Source of the DNA: CAYQOX01 sp964419335
GTDB lineage: Bacteria; Hinthialibacterota; Hinthialibacteria; Hinthialibacterales; Hinthialibacteraceae
DNA: 64,000 bases
NCBI GenBank assembly: GCA_964419335.1
Contig: CAYQOX010000015.1
Coordinates: 1 to 64,000 of the forward strand
Direction: 5' to 3'
The position numbers were made by a program, and so were the translations under genes. Position 1 is the stretch's first letter; each line of letters starts with the position of its first letter. Positions 18,565 through 26,592 of this stretch are shown here, piece after piece. Below the pieces are notes generated by a model that was not told the DNA's origin, searched no databases, and saw nothing but the letters and a program-made list of their open reading frames with translations.

Positions 18565-18792
18565 GGTTCATCCTGCATTTGAGTACTTTTTTGATCCATT
18601 GAAAAGAAAACAGAACCTGATTCTAAAGTGAGAACCATGGTTATTTTCAATTTACATGAATCGAACCAAAACGCCGAAGGGGCTTGTGTGGAGCGGCTTT
18701 CGGAGCAAGCGGCCCTTAAGGCCGCGCGGAGACAAGCGAAACACATCCCCAAGGCGTTTTCACCAAAAAAGTACTCACTTTCGCGATGAGCC
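18565..18792. mobile_element. MITE-like element, copy 1, with exact 8-bp target duplication
   Basis: This 228-bp element is bounded by imperfect terminal inverted repeats of about 29 bp (18565-18593 and 18764-18792; 23 of 29 positions match, including TGAGTACTTTTTTG). TAAAAGAT occurs immediately on both sides (18557-18564 and 18793-18800), a perfect 8-bp target-site duplication. A second copy of the same length is at 32915-33142 and is about 85% identical by eye. The centre is GC-rich and can fold: GCGGCC-CTTAA-GGCCGC and a GGCTTTCGG hairpin inside an outer GGGGCTTGT/ACAAGC...CCCC pairing. A 50-codon open frame (18637-18789) runs through it but is not kept in frame in copy 2. No transposase is present, so mobilisation in trans by a family making 8-bp duplications (such as ISL3, IS66 or IS1595) is inferred. 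Confidence 0.85.
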
Positions 18793-18838
18793 TAAAAGAT
18801 TGAGATAGAATACGATGGACTGAAAGTTAGCACAATGA

Positions 18839-19963
18839 TTAATCCGGCTCTCCATAAGCGGCAAAACGCAAAGTAAACCGGGTCCCTTGATCAACCTGGT
18901 TTTGTATCTCCATCTCGCCGTTATGAAGATGCACAATCCGCTTGACCAAATCCAACCCGCTTCCCCGGCCGCGTTGTAACCCTTCTTCCGTCATGCCAGA
19001 CGAAGAAAAACCCACCAACTGATCCACCACTCCATCTTCCGCCATCCCCTCTCCCCGGTATTCAATCTGCACAATCACCTCTTGCTCTTTGCGGCCTACA
19101 TAAATCGCAATCATCCCCTCCTCGGGCGTACATTTCACCGCATGCTCGATAAGCGGATGAAAGACCCGCTGCAACCGCGTTGGATCACCGTATATCACAC
19201 AATCCTCTTCACACACATCATAATACACATGAATAGATTTCCGGGTATACATCGGCCGATAAGCCCCCAATACATTATTCAATACTTTCTTCACTTCAAA
19301 CAAACTCCGCTCAAAAAAAAGAGCATTGGTTTCAAGTTCTGTCACTTCGATTAACTCTTCAATATAGTGATAAAGGCGGTCGACTTCCTTCTTCGATATG
19401 TGCAATAAATAATCTTGCTTATGTTGATCCAGCCCCTTTTGCTGCTGCAAGGTTTCAATCACAGCCTTAATCGATGTTAATGGAGTCCGTAATTCATGCG
19501 CAGCCGCCTGCACGAATTCTTTCTTTATCCTTTCGAATTCTTTCTGCGACGATTGATCCTGGATCTGCAACATCCACGCTTCCACTTGAGCCCCTTGCTT
19601 CCAAAACGAACAAAGGGTTAGTTTTACAGGCAGAGAAAAACCATTCCGTGAAGACTTCAATAAAAGATGCTCATAATGTCTTTTTGTTTCACTCTCTTGC
19701 CAATCCTCCAAAGAAAGCGACAACCTTTCCTGTGTGTATTCTTTTTCTAACGTAACAACCTCATCCAACACCTCATCCCGTTCCTCATCCTTTTGCCATG
19801 AGGTCATCCGTTGAGCCATCCCATTCATCGCCAGAATTTGTTTCTCTTTATCAAGTAAAATAATTCCACAGTCTAAGCAGGAAAAACAGGGCATCCAATC
19901 CCGGATACCACGGGTAAGTTTCATAGAGATTGAATCAATCACCAAACAAAACTCCCATCCCAA
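18839..19963 (-). CDS. sensor histidine kinase-like protein with degenerate ATP-binding site
   Basis: The product (up to 374 residues) has a PAS-like N-terminal sensor (about 25-145), an HisKA domain with the H-box AAAHELRTPLTSI (His156) and a HATPase_c domain. The ATP site is abnormal: the N-box reads LIEHAVKCTPEEG with His274 where asparagine coordinates magnesium, and the G1 box reads IEYRGEGM with Tyr302 in place of the nucleotide-binding aspartate. The G2 box GRGSGLDLVKRIV is intact. It may therefore be a pseudokinase or act as phosphatase or scaffold. No transmembrane segment is evident and no response regulator is adjacent. The outermost start is TTG 19963; GTG 19942, with GGGAG nine bases upstream, and ATG 19924 are alternatives. 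Confidence 0.82.
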   Translation of the reverse strand: MGWEFCLVIDSISMKLTRGIRDWMPCFSCLDCGIILLDKEKQILAMNGMAQRMTSWQKDEERDEVLDEVVTLEKEYTQERLSLSLEDWQESETKRHYEHLLLKSSRNGFSLPVKLTLCSFWKQGAQVEAWMLQIQDQSSQKEFERIKKEFVQAAAHELRTPLTSIKAVIETLQQQKGLDQHKQDYLLHISKKEVDRLYHYIEELIEVTELETNALFFERSLFEVKKVLNNVLGAYRPMYTRKSIHVYYDVCEEDCVIYGDPTRLQRVFHPLIEHAVKCTPEEGMIAIYVGRKEQEVIVQIEYRGEGMAEDGVVDQLVGFSSSGMTEEGLQRGRGSGLDLVKRIVHLHNGEMEIQNQVDQGTRFTLRFAAYGEPD

Positions 19964-20178
19964 AATAATAATGAAACAACAATGTCAAGTTTTAATCACA
20001 ATAATCATACCAATATTTCTAATCATACATTAATCAATTTAATTTTTTGGAGTTACAATAAAAATCACAAACCATAAGTTTTCACAATATGAGAAACAAT
20101 CTCTTGTCATTATCAAAATGACAAAGAAATTCGAACAAAAATGAATAAAAATAACCATTTTAGGAAAGGAGATAAAAA
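19964..20178. other. AT-rich divergent intergenic region
   Basis: This region separates the divergent kinase-like and DUF488 genes. It contains a short perfect inverted repeat TTGTCATT/AATGACAA (20104-20111 and 20117-20124), 55 bases before the DUF488 start, which could be an operator. Nothing else was recognised. Confidence 0.4.
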
Positions 20179-20523
20179 ATGGAGACACACCTTAAACGAA
20201 GTTACGATCCTCCCAGCCCACAAGATGGCTACCGGGTCCTCATCGATCGCTTATGGCCGCGTGGAATCAAAAAAGAAGAAGCCCATATCGACTCCTGGAT
20301 GAAAGAACTCGCCCCAAGCCACGAACTACGCAAATGGTTCGCCCATGATCCTGCCAAGTGGCAACAATTCAAAGAAAAGTACTTCCAGGAACTACAAAAC
20401 CAGTCCGAGAAACTCGAACAGCTCAAACAAAAGTGTAAGGAAGGAAAAGTAACGCTCGTCTATTCCACCAAGGATAGAAAATACAATAACGCCGCGGCTC
20501 TTAAAGAATTCCTGCAACAATAA
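20179..20523 (+). CDS. DUF488 family protein (YeaO-like)
   Basis: The 114-residue protein matches the short DUF488 family: N-terminal GYRVLIDRLWPRGIKKEEAHID, SWMKELAPSHELRKWFAHDPAKW in the middle and VTLVYSTKDRKYNNAAALKEFL at the end. The biochemical function of the family is not established. GGAAAGGAG precedes the ATG at good spacing. It converges on the release-factor-like gene with only 18 bases between stops. Probably monocistronic. Confidence 0.92.
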   Translation: METHLKRSYDPPSPQDGYRVLIDRLWPRGIKKEEAHIDSWMKELAPSHELRKWFAHDPAKWQQFKEKYFQELQNQSEKLEQLKQKCKEGKVTLVYSTKDRKYNNAAALKEFLQQ

Positions 20524-20541
20524 AATCCCTGCTTCTCCCGC

Positions 20542-20904
20542 TCATTCTTCCAACGGCGGATTTTTGCGCAGTTTCTTCTTTTCCGAAATGTTCTTCTTTT
20601 CTTGACGAATTTGCTCTTTCACCCGTTTCGGCATCTTCGTCCGAATTCGTGGAGTCCGACGGGTACATTTCTGGCGTATTTTATTCCGCAATCGATGTAA
20701 GGCAATTTGCTTATTCCGAAATTGACTCCGCTCCTCCTGACACGTCACCACAATTCCCGTCGGATAATGATTCAAGCGCACAGCCGTATCCCGCCGGTTA
20801 ACATGCTGTCCCCCGGGACCGCTCGAAGCAAAAGTTTCAACCTCACATTCCGAAAGCAATCTCTCATCACTCTCGGGAATCCGATATTCTCTCAACTCCC
20901 TCAT
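20542..20904 (-). CDS. peptide chain release factor-like GGQ protein
   Basis: The 120-residue product is a stand-alone class I release-factor catalytic domain: FASSGPGGQHVNRRDTAVRL has the GGQ loop that triggers peptidyl-tRNA hydrolysis, and the C-terminus is very basic (KMPKRVKEQIRQEKKN). It lacks the codon-recognition domain, as do ArfB and related ribosome-rescue or RF-like proteins; which one it is cannot be settled by eye. The open frame extends to a TTG at 20925; ATG 20904 gives the natural N-terminus MRELREYRIPESDERLL. It lies 47 bases downstream of the hydrogenase protease gene on the same strand and may be read through from that operon. Confidence 0.88.
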   Translation of the reverse strand: MRELREYRIPESDERLLSECEVETFASSGPGGQHVNRRDTAVRLNHYPTGIVVTCQEERSQFRNKQIALHRLRNKIRQKCTRRTPRIRTKMPKRVKEQIRQEKKNISEKKKLRKNPPLEE

Positions 20905-20951
20905 GGCCTCATGACCTAAGAACAAAAATCACATCCTCATTCTTCTCATCG

Positions 20952-21437
20952 CTAAGAAGTATAACCGCTAGCAGAAGAATCATGAATTTCTTTCTTAAGA
21001 AAAGCAACCACCTCTTCACCCGCCCGACGTACCCCCTCGGAAAGCTTCTTTCCTGAATCCAGATTCCAAACACCGATCGTAACCAAATACACCCATGGAC
21101 TCGTCTCATACAGTTCATAGGCCATACTCAACAACAAAGCCGGAGTGAAATGATGAGAAGAACAAACACAATCCGAAGAGATGTCTTGAACGCGTTCTCT
21201 TTTCCAAGCCCCGGGCTCAATCTCCACACTGGCATCGACAATATAAACTCGCTCAGCCTGGCTAATCATTTCTGCCCATTCCGGAGTCAGCTGGATAATA
21301 TGTCGAATCGCGACACTCTCTTCCCACGGTTCTTCCTCCAAACGTTGAGCAACCCATTCTCCAATCCCATCATCTCCCCGCAAAGGATTGCCCAACCCTA
21401 AAACCAGGACGCGCTCACGACTGTCGCTTGGCTTCAT
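20952..21437 (-). CDS. hoxW: [NiFe] hydrogenase maturation protease
   Basis: The 161-residue product is a HyaD/HycI-family endopeptidase that trims the C-terminal tail of the hydrogenase large subunit once nickel is inserted. The motif VLGLGNPLRGDDGIG and metal-site candidates in YIVDAS and SSHHFTP are visible. The open frame can be extended to 21497, but ATG 21437 (MKPSDSRERVLVLG) fits the family, and GGAGG lies about 12 bases upstream. Its start overlaps the last 23 bases of hoxH, which encode part of the tail it is expected to remove. Its position at the end of hoxEFUYH supports HoxW. Confidence 0.9.
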   Translation of the reverse strand: MKPSDSRERVLVLGLGNPLRGDDGIGEWVAQRLEEEPWEESVAIRHIIQLTPEWAEMISQAERVYIVDASVEIEPGAWKRERVQDISSDCVCSSHHFTPALLLSMAYELYETSPWVYLVTIGVWNLDSGKKLSEGVRRAGEEVVAFLKKEIHDSSASGYTS

Positions 21438-22842
21438 CCAATAATCGCCCCTCCACATCGCGAAGTTCCACATGCAAAGGCATTTGCCCCACCGCATGAG
21501 TAGAACAGCTCAAACAGGGATCATACGCTCGAATGACCGCTTCCACACGATTCAACATACCTTCTTCCAACTTCGTACCATCCACAAAATGCTTCGCGAC
21601 TTGCTTCACACCACGATTCATCGCCAAGTTGTTGTGTCCCGTAGCAATCACCAAATTCGCCCACTGAATTAATCCGTTCTCATCCACTTTATAATGATGC
21701 ATCAAAGTTCCTCGCGGGGCTTCACATACCCCGATCCCCTCAAAATTGTTCGCCCCTGCATGCGCACGAACATAGGGACTCAATATTTCCGGATCATTGA
21801 GTAGCATCTCCATTCGCTCAAAGCAAAGCAGAACTTCAATCAACCGGGCATAGTGATAATAATAGGAACTTAATACCGCCCCGCGTCCTAACGCCCGAAA
21901 TTCAGCCCATTCCTGATCCGCCAAGGGAGCACCGCAACAATTCACAATATTCAAACGTGCCAACGGCCCCACACGATAAATTCCTTGAGGATATCCAAGC
22001 GGTTTATAATAGGGAAATTTTAAATACGTCCACGGTTCCACCACTTCACCAATTAGTTCCTGATAACGACGGGGATCATATTGATCATGTAACACATTCC
22101 CCACCGCATCCACCACCCGTAACTGCCCATGATAGGTTTCCAAAGCACCATCGGGTTTCACCAATCCCATAAACAAGGACGGGAAATTCGCGAAAGTGCG
22201 AATTTCATCCTGATATTTTCCCATGTCCTTCTTAAACCAATCCAACGTCCGGCGGATAATTTCTTTTCCCTCGGGAATCCAAGATTGAATCTTGTCGCGG
22301 TTTTCTTCCGACAACGGCTCATTCACCCCCCCTGCAACCACCCAAGCGGGATGCACTCGCTTTCCCCCCAGTGTCTCAATAATTTGCTGCCCAATTTGCC
22401 GCAGCCGGATACCATCCTTCGCCCGCTCGGGATATTGACGCAGCATTCCAATCAAATTCCGTTCCGCCGGATCGCTGTCCATCCCCAACAGAAAATCCGG
22501 CGCAGAAAGATGAAAGAAACTCAGAGCATGCGATTGGATAATCTGCGCCAGGTTCATGATCCGCCGCAAATTATACGCCGCCCGCGGAATCTTCACCGCC
22601 ATGATGGTATCACATGCCTTGGCCGAACAAAGCAAATGACTTACGGGACAAATCCCGCAAATTCGCGCCATGATCGACGGCATCTCTTGAAACGGCCGCC
22701 CCTGACATAATTTCTCAAATCCACGAAATTGGGTGACATGAAAATGAGCATCCTGAACTTGCCCATCTTCACCCAATTGAATTGTTATCTTGGAATGCCC
22801 TTCAATCCGCGTGACTGGATCAATGACTATACTCTTTGCCAT
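21415..22842 (-). CDS. hoxH: NAD-linked [NiFe] hydrogenase large subunit
   Basis: The 475-residue catalytic subunit binds the NiFe(CN)2CO centre. The two cysteine pairs are RICGICPVSH (Cys62, Cys65) and DPCLSCSTH (Cys443, Cys446). A 26-residue tail follows His449 and should be removed by the adjacent protease. The sequence HSKITIQLGEDGQVQDAHFHV and the operon context fit group 3d bidirectional hydrogenases. ATG 22842 is preceded by AGGAG; an in-frame TTG at 22863 is less likely. It sits 10 bases after hoxY. Confidence 0.95.
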   Translation of the reverse strand: MAKSIVIDPVTRIEGHSKITIQLGEDGQVQDAHFHVTQFRGFEKLCQGRPFQEMPSIMARICGICPVSHLLCSAKACDTIMAVKIPRAAYNLRRIMNLAQIIQSHALSFFHLSAPDFLLGMDSDPAERNLIGMLRQYPERAKDGIRLRQIGQQIIETLGGKRVHPAWVVAGGVNEPLSEENRDKIQSWIPEGKEIIRRTLDWFKKDMGKYQDEIRTFANFPSLFMGLVKPDGALETYHGQLRVVDAVGNVLHDQYDPRRYQELIGEVVEPWTYLKFPYYKPLGYPQGIYRVGPLARLNIVNCCGAPLADQEWAEFRALGRGAVLSSYYYHYARLIEVLLCFERMEMLLNDPEILSPYVRAHAGANNFEGIGVCEAPRGTLMHHYKVDENGLIQWANLVIATGHNNLAMNRGVKQVAKHFVDGTKLEEGMLNRVEAVIRAYDPCLSCSTHAVGQMPLHVELRDVEGRLLDEAKRQS

Positions 22843-22852
22843 GGGTAGACTC

Positions 22853-23386
22853 CTACGCTCCAAACCGTGTCTCTTCCGTCAAGTCGGGATACCGTCCCTG
22901 CAGCAATTCACTCAACGCGTAATAAATCGTATCCGCATCAGGAGGACATCCACAAACAAAAACATCCACCTCTACATATTCATGAACCGGCCGCGATTGA
23001 TCCAGCAATTGAGGAATCACTTCCGAAGGAATCGCAGCCTTCTTTTGCACATTCTCCTTATAAGCACGCTCCAAGACTTCTTCCTTGCTAAAATGATTGC
23101 GCATGGACGGCACATTCGCCATCACCGCACAATCCCCCAAAGAAACAAGAGTCTTGGTACGCGCCCGCACTTTCTTGATCTTCTCTAAATCTTCTTCTGT
23201 ACTGACCGCACCTTCGACCAAACAAATATCCACACCCTCGGGATATTCCTTCCTATCCACCAAAGGGCTATAAACCAAATCCACCTGCTCAAATAATTCC
23301 AACAAACGCTCATCCATATCTAAAAAAGACATATGGCATCCTGAACATCCATCCAGCCATACCGTCGCCAATGTTAATTTACTCAT
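22853..23386 (-). CDS. hoxY: NAD-linked [NiFe] hydrogenase small subunit
   Basis: The 177-residue HoxY is the short type of hydrogenase small subunit with a proximal 4Fe-4S cluster. Cysteine ligands are in WLDGCSGCHMSFLD (Cys14, Cys17), SLGDCAVMANVPSMR and FVCGCPPDAD. It passes electrons between the NiFe site in HoxH and the diaphorase module HoxFU. Its start overlaps the end of hoxU by four bases (ATGA). Confidence 0.94.
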   Translation of the reverse strand: MSKLTLATVWLDGCSGCHMSFLDMDERLLELFEQVDLVYSPLVDRKEYPEGVDICLVEGAVSTEEDLEKIKKVRARTKTLVSLGDCAVMANVPSMRNHFSKEEVLERAYKENVQKKAAIPSEVIPQLLDQSRPVHEYVEVDVFVCGCPPDADTIYYALSELLQGRYPDLTEETRFGA

Positions 23387-24102
23387 GATTTCTCCTCACG
23401 CATCATCGTCAAATAAGGAAGAAACTGCTGCCGCTTCGACATCTCTGCCGAGGATTTCCCAATCTCAAACAAGGCCCCCGTCGGGCAAACATGAACACAT
23501 TTCCCACACGAGGTACAGGTTTCTGACTCGCCCCAGGGCTTCCCTAAATCTGCAATCACCAAAGTATCCCGGCCACGCCCCATTAAATCCAAGGTATGCG
23601 CGCCTTCTATCTCATCACACACCCGCACACACCGCGTACATAAAATGCAGCGGTTATGATCCATTCCAAAACGATTATGGGTAATATCGACGTCTAACCG
23701 TGGATAACGATACGGTACATGGATATGAGTTAACCCTAACTTTTGCGCTAAGTCTTGCAGCTCACAATGCCCATTCGACACACACACCGAACAGGTATGG
23801 TTTCTCTCAGAAAAAATCATTTCCAGATTCAACTTCCGATGAGCCCGCAGCCGTTCGGTATCGGTATACACTTCCATCCCCTCTTCCACCAACGTAACAC
23901 AAGCCGGCAGCAATTTACTGCTTCCCTTTATTTCAACCAAACACATGCGGCACGCACCCACCGGCGAAAGCCCCTCCATATAGCACAAACTGGGAATGAA
24001 AATATCATTCTGCTGCGCGACTTGGAGTATCGTCTCATCCTCACGGGCACTGACATCTTTGTCATCAATTCGTAATGTTTTGATCCGTACGGATTGAGTC
24101 AT
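23383..24102 (-). CDS. hoxU: NAD-linked hydrogenase diaphorase iron-sulphur subunit
   Basis: This 239-residue protein is homologous to the N-terminal part of NuoG. A ferredoxin-type 2Fe-2S domain is shown by SLCYMEGLSPVGACRMCLVEI, an His-Cys3 cluster motif by HTCSVCVSNGHCELQ, and two 4Fe-4S clusters by CILCTRCVRVCDE and CTSCGKCVHVCPTGAL. It wires HoxYH to the flavin subunit HoxF. GGAG precedes the ATG, 24 bases after hoxF. Confidence 0.94.
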   Translation of the reverse strand: MTQSVRIKTLRIDDKDVSAREDETILQVAQQNDIFIPSLCYMEGLSPVGACRMCLVEIKGSSKLLPACVTLVEEGMEVYTDTERLRAHRKLNLEMIFSERNHTCSVCVSNGHCELQDLAQKLGLTHIHVPYRYPRLDVDITHNRFGMDHNRCILCTRCVRVCDEIEGAHTLDLMGRGRDTLVIADLGKPWGESETCTSCGKCVHVCPTGALFEIGKSSAEMSKRQQFLPYLTMMREEKS

Positions 24103-24126
24103 GGATAGAATCTCCTTCCAGCTCGA

Positions 24127-25743
24127 TTAGGATGACGCAGCCGAGGCGATCGGTTTCAACAGCGATTCATACTCTTCCCGGAAAAAACGGAGCGTACTCA
24201 TCACCGGATTCGGCGCCGTCTGCCCCAAACCACACAAACTGGTTTCACATACCATTTGACATAACTCTTCCAATAAATCTAAATCCTTTTGCGTCGCCTT
24301 CCCGTCTAAGATCTTTCCCAACAAAGTATACATATGATGGGTTCCCACACGGCAAGGAACACACTTTCCACACGATTCCGTCAAACAAAATTCCATGAAA
24401 TATTGAGCCACTTCCACCATGTTCGATGTTTCATCCATCACGATCATCCCCCCCGATCCCATGATAGAACCGACCTTGGACAGGGATTCATAATCCACGG
24501 GCAAATCCAAATACTCCTCGGGAATACACCCGCCCGAGGGTCCGCCGGTTTGCACCGCTTTAAACGAACGCCCTTCAGGAACCCCTCCACCAATATCATA
24601 CACAATCTCTCTTAAAGTGATTCCCATCGGCACTTCAATCAATCCAGTATTATTAATCTGCCCTGCCAAGGCAAATACCTTAGTCCCTTTGCTCTTTTCT
24701 GTCCCCATACTTGCGAACCAATCCGCACCTTGACGAATAATCGAAGGAACATTGGCAAAGGTCTCCACATTATTGATCAACGTAGGATGCCCTCTTAAAC
24801 CATATTCCGCCGGATAAGGCGGTCGCGGTCGCGGAGTCCCCCGCAACCCTTCAATCGAGGCAATCAAAGCCGTCTCTTCCCCACATACAAACGCTCCCGC
24901 TCCCAATCGCACTTCCAAATGAAAATGAAACGTCGTACCACAAATATTCTTTCCCAGTAAATCCATTTTCTCGGCCTGCTTGATCGCATTCCGCAAACGC
25001 TTAATCGCTAAGGGATACTCCGCCCGCACATAAATATATCCTTGGCTCGCTCCCGTCGCATATGCCGCAATTGCCATCCCTTCTAAAATCCGGTGGGGAT
25101 CACTCTCCAGAATGCTGCGGTCCATAAAAGCGCCGGGATCACCCTCATCCGCATTGCATACCACATATTTAATCTCCCCCATAGCTTTCGCCACCGTACT
25201 CCACTTCAAACCGGTGGGATATCCCGCGCCTCCCCGGCCGCGTAAACCACTTTTATGAATCTCATGAATCACTTCTTCTGGCGTCATTTCCGTTACTGCT
25301 TGGATCATCCCCTCATAACCATCCGCCGCAATATAATCCTCGATCTCTTCGGGATCGATCTTCCAGAAATTTTCCAAAACCACTCGCGTTTGGCGTTGAA
25401 AAAAGGGAATATCCGTGGCACATGTCAACCGTTCAACTGGCTTTTTCCCTACTCCTTGCACAATCTCGGACACATCATCCAGAGTTACCTTGCGGTACAA
25501 ATACCCCTCATTTTTCTCATACACCAAGGGGCCTTCCGCGCATAACCCCAAACAACCGACCCCTTTTACCTGGCATACATCTCCAAGATTTTGCTTCTCC
25601 ACCTCGTTCTGTAACGCATCTCGAATCTCCAAACTGTTACTCGAGGCACAACCCGCCGCAGAACAGACACACAAACAATGCTTATAACTTTTCTCTTTTT
25701 CCCGCGTTTCTTCGGCAACTTCAACTATTTCCTCAGGATTCAT
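24127..25743 (-). CDS. hoxF: NAD-linked hydrogenase flavin subunit
   Basis: The 538-residue NuoF-like subunit oxidises or reduces NAD(P)(H). It begins with a thioredoxin-like 2Fe-2S module (CVCSAAGCASS and GCLGLCAEGP), then the NADH/FMN-binding core GLRGRGGAGYPTGLKW and CNADEGDPGAFMDR, an SLBB segment, and a C-terminal 4Fe-4S domain ESCGKCVPCRVGTHHM. The extra N-terminal cluster is usual in HoxF and HydB-type proteins. The only other gene products it needs for a soluble group 3d enzyme are the neighbours. Its start overlaps hoxE by 11 bases. Confidence 0.95.
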   Translation of the reverse strand: MNPEEIVEVAEETREKEKSYKHCLCVCSAAGCASSNSLEIRDALQNEVEKQNLGDVCQVKGVGCLGLCAEGPLVYEKNEGYLYRKVTLDDVSEIVQGVGKKPVERLTCATDIPFFQRQTRVVLENFWKIDPEEIEDYIAADGYEGMIQAVTEMTPEEVIHEIHKSGLRGRGGAGYPTGLKWSTVAKAMGEIKYVVCNADEGDPGAFMDRSILESDPHRILEGMAIAAYATGASQGYIYVRAEYPLAIKRLRNAIKQAEKMDLLGKNICGTTFHFHLEVRLGAGAFVCGEETALIASIEGLRGTPRPRPPYPAEYGLRGHPTLINNVETFANVPSIIRQGADWFASMGTEKSKGTKVFALAGQINNTGLIEVPMGITLREIVYDIGGGVPEGRSFKAVQTGGPSGGCIPEEYLDLPVDYESLSKVGSIMGSGGMIVMDETSNMVEVAQYFMEFCLTESCGKCVPCRVGTHHMYTLLGKILDGKATQKDLDLLEELCQMVCETSLCGLGQTAPNPVMSTLRFFREEYESLLKPIASAASS

Positions 25744-26236
25744 GGCTCATTAACTCCTGAAATTGATTTAATACCTTCTTTGGATTCATGTACCCTTCTA
25801 ATTGCCCATCAAAAATCACCACCGGAGCTAATCCACACGCCCCCACACAACGGGAAGTCATCAAGGAAACCTCTCCATCCTCCGTCGTCTCTCCTGGCTG
25901 AATATGAAACTTCTCCTCAATGGCTTCCAGAATATCAGGGCCTCCTTTAATAAAACAAGCGGTACCCGTACACACAACACAAGTATGCTTTCCCTTCGGC
26001 TTTAAACTAAAAAAGTGATAGAAGGTCGCCACTCCATACACTCGACTAAGCGGGACCCGTAACGATTGCGCCACATAGTGGAACGCAGTTTCATCCAAAT
26101 AGCCAAACATCTCCTGAACCGTATGCAAAACCTCGATTAACGCATCCGGCCGGAAACCATTCTGCCGGATCGAGGCACGAACCATGCGCCATCGTTTATC
26201 CTCATTGGGTGGAGGTATTTGTTCAGGACGCCGCAT
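25733..26236 (-). CDS. hoxE: NAD-linked hydrogenase NuoE-like subunit
   Basis: The 167-residue protein has the 24-kDa complex I subunit fold with a thioredoxin-like 2Fe-2S cluster: VCTGTACFIKGG and SRCVGACGLAP supply the four cysteines. HoxE is present in the pentameric HoxEFUYH enzymes and may mediate electron transfer or membrane association. AAAGGA precedes the ATG. It is the first gene of the operon; the AT-rich region upstream must hold the promoter. Confidence 0.94.
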   Translation of the reverse strand: MRRPEQIPPPNEDKRWRMVRASIRQNGFRPDALIEVLHTVQEMFGYLDETAFHYVAQSLRVPLSRVYGVATFYHFFSLKPKGKHTCVVCTGTACFIKGGPDILEAIEEKFHIQPGETTEDGEVSLMTSRCVGACGLAPVVIFDGQLEGYMNPKKVLNQFQELMSHES

Positions 26237-26535
26237 TGCAATTTTCCTTTCTTAAATCAGTAAATACTCTTCTTTTAAGATAAAAAATTATCCATAATAA
26301 AGATCGCTATAACCACAAAACATTTTATAACTCCTCAACAACTAACAATTTTAATTCTATTAGTAAATCAAATTAATCGAACCTTCAGATCAAAAAAAAT
26401 CTAACATTTTTCATTATATTTTGCTTATAGTTAGTTATTTTTTTATTTATTAGTAACAAACCTTCTTAGGAAATAGATCTATTAAACGCAACAACCTCAG
26501 GTGATTTCGTAAAAAGATAGGAATAAATAGGCATG
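26237..26535. other. hox operon upstream region
   Basis: A very AT-rich interval between the start of hoxE and the terminator of the secreted-protein gene. It should hold the hox promoter, but I could not choose a convincing -35/-10 pair. No gene was seen. Confidence 0.5.
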
Positions 26536-26562
26536 AAAAAGGGGGAAGAACATGCTTCCCCC
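26536..26562 (-). terminator. intrinsic terminator of the secreted-protein gene
   Basis: On the minus strand GGGGGAAG (26555-26562 complement) pairs with CTTCCCCC around a six-base loop and is followed by TTTTT. It lies 30 bases after the stop of the gene at 26593-27957. Confidence 0.88.
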
Positions 26563-26592
26563 AAATTAATTCGAAAACGTTGAATTTACGAA

